This document shows positions 4,009 to 8,466 of a stretch of DNA of 8,466 nt, in pieces. The stretch is from a bacterium (GTDB taxonomy: Bacteria; Patescibacteriota; Microgenomatia; Levybacterales; UBA12049): positions 1-8,466 of the forward strand of contig JAJZOC010000066.1 of NCBI GenBank assembly GCA_021852095.1, in the 5' to 3' direction. The number at the start of each line of letters is the position of its first letter. Positions within the stretch are counted from its first letter, which is position 1. The notes below the pieces were generated by a model. The model worked only from the letters and a program-made list of their open reading frames with translations. It did no database searches and was not told the origin of the DNA. Made by a program: the position numbers and the translations under genes.

Positions 4009-5583
4009 ATGGGAGACGGTAAGCCGCTATCCAAAACGGCGAGTATATTAATTTCTGCTTTAGAAAAAGAAGATCTGCCAAAGAACGAAAACAAACTTAC
4101 AGTAAATCCTGTTGTTTCTCAAATAGCCTATTTGTATGAAAAACTGCGTAACGCCATGGAATATAGAGAAGACGAGGTGATTTTAAGGTCCACTATAGAA
4201 AGAATTCTTAAACGGCGTCTTCTTCTTGGAGGCAATCCAGCTACCATATCGGAACCCCTGCTTCGTGAGCTTTTATGGGCGCGCTATGTTCCAAACGATC
4301 ATATAGGTGATAAAGTTGTTGAGCAGGTAACTGCTTCTATAAGTCTTCATTTAACCCTTAGGCAGTCTCTTATAAAAAAAAGGATATTAGGGGAGGGAAG
4401 GATTAACGAATGGATTTATCAGTTGGTTTCATCAGATATTGCTCACATTGTAAGCCCTAATGCGGAAAGAGAGATCATGGCAAGTTTTATGTTTCAGGTT
4501 TTAAAAGAGCATGTTACCATTTCCGATGATACTAATCAGACCAGAGACGCCCAGGTGTTTTTGGCTGTCAGAAAGGCATTTAATAGGGATGATATTGCTA
4601 TTTTACGGTACCAGCTGTTTAAGCAATTTTTCGGCGAACTAACTCAAGGAAGCCTTGAGAAAACAGCAGATAATTTTATAGAAGGCTATAAAGAAATAAA
4701 CAGAGAGATTTACTATCCTGTAAAGGATATTATCTATTTGTATATCAAAAGAAAAACGCCGCCGTTTCTTATTTTGGAGGATGTGCTTCGTACACAAAAA
4801 GGTAATATAAAAGCTGTTTTAGAAGACAAGGTTTTATTTGAAAAAGTAATTTTTAGTCTATGCGATTTGCGGTATCAAGGTATTGCGTCAAAGGTTAGGC
4901 GCGCTGTTATTAGAAGTGTTATTTTTGTTCTTTTTACAAAGGTTGTTATCGCAGTTTTGGTTGAGGCAAGCTATGAAAGAATAATCTATGGCCAAATTTT
5001 TCTTAATTCTATGCTTTTTAATATTTCAATCCCGCCTTTACTTATGATTGGGGTCGGAGCATCTATACGGATTCCCGGCCGCGATAATTCAAAAGAGATA
5101 TTAAGAGAGATAACAACGGTTTTATATGAGGACAAACCGGTTCTCGGACAGACTTTAGTCGTTAGAAAGAAAAAAGATAAAAAAGAACCGATATTAAATA
5201 TCATTTTTACTCTTCTTTGGTTTCTGGCTTTTTTGGTTTCTTTTGGCGCCATATTATTTTTTCTAATGAAACTGCATTTTAATATTGTCAGCGAGATGGT
5301 ATTTTTGTTCTTTTTGGCAATCGTATCCTTTTTGTCCTACAGAATAACTTTAACTGCGAATCTCTATACTGTTTTAGAAAGACAGGGAATTCTAACACCG
5401 ATTATTGATTTTTTCTTTATGCCTATTGTTCGGGTCGGCAGGGATTTGACTGAAGGAATATCACAAATAAACGTTGTGCTTTTTATATTTGATTTTTTAA
5501 TAGAGACTCCGTTTAAAGGATTGTTTTCTTTTTTTGAACAATGGTTCTTGTTTTTGCACGCAAAAAGGGAGGAGCTGGGATAG
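4009..5583 (+). CDS. Large membrane protein of CPR type, unknown function
   Basis: A 524-residue protein with two parts. Residues 1-295 are soluble and mostly helical with many charged residues (IERILKRRLLLGG, LLRELLWARYVPND, EINREIYYPVKDIIYLYIKRKTPP). Residues 296-524 hold membrane segments at about 301-320, 336-352, 396-420 and 428-446, with further hydrophobic stretches at 462-476 and 486-500, and a basic loop around 386-393 (RKKKDKKEP). It ends with FDFLIETPFKG...FFEQWFLFLHAKREELG, a tail I associate with conserved CPR membrane hypotheticals. No catalytic motif, Walker box or signal peptide is seen. ATG 4009 is set by the promoter and follows no Shine-Dalgarno. The only TAG stop of the window ends it. 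Function cannot be assigned. Confidence 0.8.
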   Translation: MGDGKPLSKTASILISALEKEDLPKNENKLTVNPVVSQIAYLYEKLRNAMEYREDEVILRSTIERILKRRLLLGGNPATISEPLLRELLWARYVPNDHIGDKVVEQVTASISLHLTLRQSLIKKRILGEGRINEWIYQLVSSDIAHIVSPNAEREIMASFMFQVLKEHVTISDDTNQTRDAQVFLAVRKAFNRDDIAILRYQLFKQFFGELTQGSLEKTADNFIEGYKEINREIYYPVKDIIYLYIKRKTPPFLILEDVLRTQKGNIKAVLEDKVLFEKVIFSLCDLRYQGIASKVRRAVIRSVIFVLFTKVVIAVLVEASYERIIYGQIFLNSMLFNISIPPLLMIGVGASIRIPGRDNSKEILREITTVLYEDKPVLGQTLVVRKKKDKKEPILNIIFTLLWFLAFLVSFGAILFFLMKLHFNIVSEMVFLFFLAIVSFLSYRITLTANLYTVLERQGILTPIIDFFFMPIVRVGRDLTEGISQINVVLFIFDFLIETPFKGLFSFFEQWFLFLHAKREELG

Positions 5584-5592
5584 AAAGATCAA

Positions 5593-5612
5593 CCCTGCGA
5601 CTTCGCTCAGGG
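5593..5612 (+). repeat. Short GC hairpin repeat (CCCTG...CAGGG)
   Basis: CCCTG (5593-5597) and CAGGG (5608-5612) enclose CGACTTCGCT. On the other strand it reads CCCTGAGCGAAGTCGCAGGG, an interspersed hairpin type seen in many bacterial genomes. The core of the stem-loop at 460-479 (CCCGAGCGAAGACGAGGG) is a related form in the opposite orientation. It begins nine bases after the membrane-protein stop and could serve as a transcript-end hairpin, though no U-run follows. Confidence 0.6.
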
Positions 5613-5618
5613 CGAGAA

Positions 5619-5653
5619 ATCAAAGTGCAAAAATCAAAAATAAATAAAAAACT
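5619..5653 (+). repeat. Degenerate heptamer array (ATCAAAA type), intergenic
   Basis: Units ATCAAAG, TGCAAAA, ATCAAAA, ATAAATA and a last A-rich unit follow at 7-base steps. The consensus is the same as in the array inside pth at 207-241, but here it is between genes and more worn. Confidence 0.6.
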
Positions 5654-5663
5654 AAAATTGCTA

Positions 5664-5692
5664 TTGACAGAAAATTCAAGTACTGGTATTCT
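5664..5692 (+). promoter_or_regulatory. Promoter of trxA with extended -10
   Basis: TTGACA (5664-5669), a 17-base spacer and TATTCT (5687-5692) preceded directly by TGG (5684-5686), an extended -10 feature. Predicted +1 is about 5699, giving a leader of roughly 49 bases, the longest of the promoters identified here. Confidence 0.6.
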
Positions 5693-5707
5693 AAATATGT
5701 TTTATGT

Positions 5708-5722
5708 CCGCGTCAAACGCGG
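5708..5722 (+). promoter_or_regulatory. Hairpin in the trxA leader
   Basis: CCGCGT (5708-5713) pairs with ACGCGG (5717-5722) over a three-base loop CAA. It lies in the predicted trxA 5' leader. A 15-codon frame starting at ATG 5697 (MFYVRVKRGFADKKY) spans it and stops at 5744, three bases before the trxA ATG. The hairpin may be a small repeat or may modulate trxA translation; neither can be decided from sequence. Confidence 0.4.
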
Positions 5723-5747
5723 CTTCGCAGACAAGAAGTATTAATAT

Positions 5748-6074
5748 ATGGCAGATCTAGTATTTACAGATTCTAATTTTGATGAACAGGTTCTTAAGAG
5801 CAAAATTACTGTTCTGGTTGATTTTTGGGCGCCGTGGTGCGGACCTTGCAGGATGGTTTCTCCGATTGTTGAGGAGTTAGCTCAAGAATACGCAGGAAAA
5901 CTTTTGGTTGGCAAACTTAATGTGGACGAGAATCCCCAAACAGCATCTAAGTACAGCGTTATGAGCATACCGAGTTTAATAATCTTTAAAAATGGAGAGC
6001 CTGTTAAAACAATGGTGGGCGCGCAGGGGAAAGAGAACTATAAAAGGGAGATAGAACAAATCCTTGAACAATAA
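5748..6074 (+). CDS. trxA: Thioredoxin
   Basis: A 108-residue cytoplasmic dithiol protein that reduces disulfides in client proteins. It has the canonical redox site [11 protein letters not shown] with Cys31 and Cys34, the buried Asp25 in VDFWAPW, and the cis-proline loop MSIPSLIIF with Pro75. Length is that of a standard single-domain thioredoxin. The only upstream Shine-Dalgarno-like stretch is a weak AGAAG at 5733-5737. The reductase gene follows on the same strand after 149 bases of repeat, so the pair is probably one transcript despite the intervening fold-back. The TAA stop lies in AATAAGCAAAT, the first copy of the repeat unit. Confidence 0.96.
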   Translation: MADLVFTDSNFDEQVLKSKITVLVDFWAPWCGPCRMVSPIVEELAQEYAGKLLVGKLNVDENPQTASKYSVMSIPSLIIFKNGEPVKTMVGAQGKENYKREIEQILEQ

Positions 6075-6223
6075 GCAAATACTACAAATTTCAAATAAGC
6101 AAATCAATATTACAAATTATTTAATTTCGAATATTACAAACGCCTCGGTTTATTTGAGTATTTGTATATTTCTTTACTTGATATTGATTTGACATTTGTT
6201 TATTGGCTTATTTGTTTATTTTT
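6072..6223. repeat. Gene-less inverted repeat element filling the trxA-trxB gap
   Basis: The left arm begins at the trxA stop with TAAGCAAAT and contains CAAATAAGC and CAAATCAATAT (6100-6110). The right arm contains the exact complement ATATTGATTTG (6181-6191) and ends with TTTGTTTATTGGCTTATTTG just before the trxB ATG. The centre, around 6130-6150, is a short non-repeat region (ACGCCTCGG). The same CAAATCAAT core and ATAAGCAAAT units flank the four-helix-bundle gene at 759-1243, so this looks like an empty version of that element. In RNA it would fold into a long AU-rich hairpin inside the trxA-trxB transcript. Confidence 0.7.
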
Positions 6224-7204
6224 ATGTTTGACGTTATCATCATTGGTTCCGGACCCGCAGGTTTAACTGCCGCAATTTATACAACCCGCGCAGATTTAAA
6301 AACTCTTCTTATTGCCGGTACAAAATGGGGCGGACAGCTTCAGTTAACTACTCTGGTTGAAAATTTTCCCGGTTTTCCGGATGGAATCCAAGGGCCTGAT
6401 TTAATGATGGCAATGCGAAAGCAGGCGGAAAGATTCGGAACGGAATTTGTAGATGCGGATTTTACTCAAGCTGATTTCTCAAAAAGTCCATTTAAGATTT
6501 CAACAGCAGATACAACTTATGAAGGGAAATCTGTAATAATTGCAACCGGTGCGGACACAAAATGGCTTGGAGTTCCCGGGGAAAAAGAAAAAATCGGACG
6601 CGGAGTTTCTTCCTGCGCTCCATGCGACGCTTTTTTTTTCAAGGACAAAAATGTGATTGTAACAGGGGGAGGAGATTCTGCCATGGAAGAAGCGTTGGTT
6701 TTGACGAAATTCGCAAGACAAGTGACAGTTGTTCACCGGAAAGATACTTTTCGCGCCAGCCAAATTATGCAGGATAAAGCGAGATCTAATCCTAAAATAA
6801 AGTTTGTTTTAAACAGTAAAGTTACAGAAATTTTAGGCGACCAAAAAGTAGAGAGGGTAAAATTAAAGTCTCCTTTCTCTGTCATCCCGAACTCGTTTCG
6901 GGATCTTCCTGAAAATAAAGAGATGCTGAAACAAGTTCAGCATGACACTTCTGAAGTCGCTTGGGAGATGCCGATTGACGGAATTTTTGTCGCGATAGGA
7001 CATATGCCAAATTCCAAAATGTTTTCCGGCATTGATACTGACGGAAAAGGGTTTATCAAAGTTTTTGATCATTACAAAACAAATATTGATGGAGTTTTTG
7101 TTGCAGGAGACGTCCACGACAGCCTTTATAAACAAGCCATCACCGCCGCCGGGTTTGGTTGCGCCGCGGCTTTGGAAGTAGAGAGATGGTTATCAAATCA
7201 ATAA
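6224..7204 (+). CDS. trxB: Thioredoxin reductase with an in-frame repeat insertion
   Basis: A 326-residue FAD enzyme that uses NADPH to reduce thioredoxin. FAD site GSGPAGLTAAIY (8-19), redox site CAPCD (Cys131, Cys134), NADPH-binding GGGDSAMEE (148-156) and the phosphate-binding VVHRKDTFRAS (169-179), and the C-terminal FAD motif GVFVAGDVHDSLYKQAITAAG (290-310) are all intact. Residues about 219-242 (VIPNSFRDLPENKEML to QVQHDT) are encoded by a palindromic repeat inserted between RVKLK and WEMPIDGIFVAIGH, a surface loop at the edge of the second FAD segment. I chose ATG 6224 over TTG 6203 because MFDVIIIGSG is the normal start and the earlier codons are repeat-derived. There is no Shine-Dalgarno. 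Confidence 0.95.
   Translation: MFDVIIIGSGPAGLTAAIYTTRADLKTLLIAGTKWGGQLQLTTLVENFPGFPDGIQGPDLMMAMRKQAERFGTEFVDADFTQADFSKSPFKISTADTTYEGKSVIIATGADTKWLGVPGEKEKIGRGVSSCAPCDAFFFKDKNVIVTGGGDSAMEEALVLTKFARQVTVVHRKDTFRASQIMQDKARSNPKIKFVLNSKVTEILGDQKVERVKLKSPFSVIPNSFRDLPENKEMLKQVQHDTSEVAWEMPIDGIFVAIGHMPNSKMFSGIDTDGKGFIKVFDHYKTNIDGVFVAGDVHDSLYKQAITAAGFGCAAALEVERWLSNQ
6880..6947. repeat. 68-bp palindromic element inserted in frame in trxB
   Basis: The ends TGTCAT (6880-6885) and ATGACA (6942-6947) are inverted. Inside, ATCCCGAA (6884-6891) pairs with TTCGGGAT (6897-6904) and GCTGAA (6925-6930) with TTCAGC (6936-6941), giving a cloverleaf-like shape with two hairpins. The encoded VIPNSFRDL...EMLKQVQHD is a peptide I recognise from an interspersed repeat found in many bacteria. 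The in-frame position parallels the palindromic elements known in Rickettsia genes. Its ATGAC end and CCCGAA stem differ from the AT-rich octamer family, so it is an independent repeat class. Confidence 0.85.
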
Positions 7205-7255
7205 AGTGATTCTCCGGTTGCAACAATCTCGCCGTTCTCGAGGGCTTCGTCCTCG

Positions 7256-7342
7256 CATCACGGTGTCGATGTTGCGCGGCAGGCCGCCGCAGGCTTCGGC
7301 TGTGCAGCCGCATTAGAAGTGGAACATTTCCTTCGTGAATAA
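7256..7342 (+). pseudogene. Remnant C-terminus of a second, diverged trxB
   Basis: Codons 7256-7342 read HHGVDVARQAAAGFGCAAALEVEHFLRE and stop with TAA. This matches the tail of the intact trxB just upstream: AAGFGCAAALEVE is identical over 13 residues, yet 11 of those 13 codons differ, all silently. Two codons are missing in the RQA-AAG helix start. The stretch from 7205 to 7342 stays open in the same frame as trxB after its TAA and is about 57% GC, well above the AT-rich surroundings. There is no start codon of its own. It is probably the tail left when a recombination event joined a diverged trxB allele to the resident one. Confidence 0.75.
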
Positions 7343-7367
7343 GAACAATAACTGCGTTTAGATAAAC

Positions 7368-7396
7368 TTCTCATCATGCGTGATAAGTGCTAAGAT
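7368..7396 (+). promoter_or_regulatory. Promoter of the ABC exporter gene, leaderless
   Basis: TTCTCA (7368-7373), a 17-base spacer and TAAGAT (7391-7396). Counting the last -10 base as -7 places +1 at 7403, exactly the A of the ATG. Box matches are moderate (4 of 6 and 5 of 6), but the spacing is exact. Confidence 0.55.
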
Positions 7397-7402
7397 GACT
7401 TT

Positions 7403-8377
7403 ATGTCGGTTATTTCAGTTAAAAATCTTATTAAAAACTACAAGGTTTATAAAAAGGAACCTGGATTTTTTGGGGCAGTTAAGAGTTTATATTCAAGAAA
7501 CTATGAACTGATCCCCGCAGTTTCCGGTATTTCATTTGAAATAGAGAAAGGGGAATTGGTTGGTTTTATCGGTCCTAACGGAGCAGGGAAAACAACTACT
7601 CTAAAATGTCTTTCAGGTCTTCTTTATCCATCCAGCGGAAAAGTGGAGGTTTTGGGATTTAATCCCTGGAAGCGGGAAAATGCTTTTCTTAAACAAATCT
7701 CCCTCGTCATGGGGCAAAAAAACCAACTATGGTGGGATCTGCCGCCTATTGAGTCGTTTCTTCTTAATAAAGAGATTTACGACATCCCAGATAAAAAATT
7801 CAAAGATACGCTTTCGCAACTTTCAAAGCTTCTTGATGTAGAAAATATCTTAAAGATCCAAGTCAGAAAACTTTCTTTGGGGCAGAGGATGAAATGCGAA
7901 CTTATCGCGGCAATTCTCCATAGCCCAGGGGTATTATTTCTTGACGAACCTACGATTGGACTAGATGTTGTTATGCAAAAAAACCTGCGTGATTTTGTCA
8001 GAGAATTTAACAGAAAGTACAATTCCACAATTATTTTAACCAGCCATTATATGGAGGATGTAAAACAGCTTTGTAAGCGCATAATTATAATAGATCACGG
8101 CAAACTTCTTTTTGACGGAGAACTTTCCGATATTGTTAAAAGGTATGTGAAGGAGAAATTTATAAAAGTACTTTTTGAGAAAGATGTAAAGCGTGAAGAA
8201 ATTGAGAAATTTGGACATCTGTATTCATACAAGAGGGAAGAATCTATTATTGCGGTAAACAGAGAAGATGCTCCTTCGGTGGCCGCGGAGATACTTAAAA
8301 AATTTGAGGTGGAGGATATTAATATAGAAGAGCCGGATATAGAAGACGTAATCAGAGACGTTTTTACCAAAAAATAA
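7403..8377 (+). CDS. ABC-2 type exporter ATP-binding protein (COG4586-like)
   Basis: A 324-residue cytoplasmic ATPase that would power a membrane exporter. Walker A GPNGAGKT (57-64), Q-loop Gln105 in VMGQKNQLWWDLPP, signature LSLGQRMKCE (157-166), Walker B VLFLDEPT with Glu182, D-loop GLD and switch His215 in TSHYMEDV are all present. The N-terminal insertion FFGAVKSLYSRNYE before the first strand and the QLWWDLPPIESF block are typical of the uncharacterised COG4586 family. Residues 245-324 form a C-terminal extension like those of ABC-2 drug and lipid exporters. A permease gene follows with one intervening base, so the two form an operon. The substrate is unknown. Confidence 0.92.
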   Translation: MSVISVKNLIKNYKVYKKEPGFFGAVKSLYSRNYELIPAVSGISFEIEKGELVGFIGPNGAGKTTTLKCLSGLLYPSSGKVEVLGFNPWKRENAFLKQISLVMGQKNQLWWDLPPIESFLLNKEIYDIPDKKFKDTLSQLSKLLDVENILKIQVRKLSLGQRMKCELIAAILHSPGVLFLDEPTIGLDVVMQKNLRDFVREFNRKYNSTIILTSHYMEDVKQLCKRIIIIDHGKLLFDGELSDIVKRYVKEKFIKVLFEKDVKREEIEKFGHLYSYKREESIIAVNREDAPSVAAEILKKFEVEDINIEEPDIEDVIRDVFTKK

Positions 8378-8378
8378 A

Positions 8379-8466
8379 ATGAAATATTTAAGAATGTTTT
8401 TTCTTCACAGTCAGTACGCCTTTGCAGAGAGAGGCAGATCTTTTGTTTGGTTTTTGTATTCAATTA
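8379..8466 (+). CDS. ABC-2 type permease, 5' end only (runs past window)
   Basis: ATG 8379 starts one base after the ATPase stop. The 29 visible residues, MKYLRMFFLHSQYAFAERG then RSFVWFLYSI, match the start of ABC-2 permeases paired with COG4586 ATPases: a basic amphipathic segment with an aromatic-rich turn, leading into the first membrane helix, which begins at SFVWFLYSI. No Shine-Dalgarno is visible, so translation probably couples to the ATPase gene. The assignment rests on the short match and on the partner gene. Confidence 0.75.
   Translation, partial: MKYLRMFFLHSQYAFAERGRSFVWFLYSI

Noticed and set aside
4986..5252. Minus-strand 88-codon frame
   Set aside because: Antisense to the membrane-protein gene, with no motif or promoter of its own.
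5541..5744. 67-codon plus-strand frame after the membrane protein gene
   Set aside because: It reads through the GC hairpin repeat and the heptamer array (RSTLRLRSGRE, KVQKSKINKKLK) and overlaps the promoter of trxA. It is a repeat translation, not a gene.
1..8466. TGA recoded as glycine, as in Gracilibacteria and Absconditabacteria
   Set aside because: No visible gene stops at TGA, but none needs TGA as a sense codon either; all proteins are full length with the standard code.

Overview
The window looks like a piece of a Patescibacteria (CPR) chromosome, most likely of the Microgenomates type. This rests on the AT-rich, compact layout, on short conserved proteins and one large membrane protein that I recognise only as CPR-type hypotheticals, on the four-helix-bundle (23S rRNA intervening-sequence type) protein, and on many short-period AT-rich repeats at gene ends and inside genes. 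It is an inference from gene content; no 16S or ribosomal protein gene is present. Of the eleven genes whose ends are visible, ten stop with TAA and one with TAG.

Layout. Positions 1-1535 (+): the 3' part of peptidyl-tRNA hydrolase (pth), a small conserved protein behind a stem-loop that covers its Shine-Dalgarno, a four-helix-bundle gene between inverted repeats, and acylphosphatase. Positions 1541-3078 (-): a membrane-anchored DsbA-like oxidoreductase whose two halves are in swapped order, and a histidine phosphatase. Positions 3309-5583 (+): a DoxX-family membrane protein and a 524-residue membrane protein of unknown function. Positions 5748-7342 (+): trxA, trxB, then an in-frame remnant of a second, diverged trxB C-terminus. 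Positions 7403-8466 (+): an ABC-2 type exporter ATPase and the start of its permease, which continues past the window edge.

How the genes fit together. Thioredoxin and its reductase form a cytoplasmic reducing pair. The DsbA-like protein has an extracytoplasmic CPFC site for oxidative folding, and DoxX proteins are often linked to redox or quinone functions. The window is therefore rich in thiol-redox genes, but they sit in separate transcription units and there is no proof of a shared pathway.

Main surprises. (1) The DsbA-like protein is a natural circular permutation: the half with the cis-proline comes before the half with CPFC. (2) Repeats are carried in frame inside essential genes: two 7-nt-period arrays in pth and a 68-bp cloverleaf-like palindrome in trxB. 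(3) A repeat family ending precisely at stop and start codons flanks the four-helix-bundle gene and recurs without any gene between trxA and trxB. (4) Several sigma70-like promoters place the transcription start on or within a few bases of the start codon, so mRNAs are probably leaderless. (5) A trxB tail remnant of 13 identical residues differs silently at 11 of 13 codons, which points to recombination with a diverged allele.
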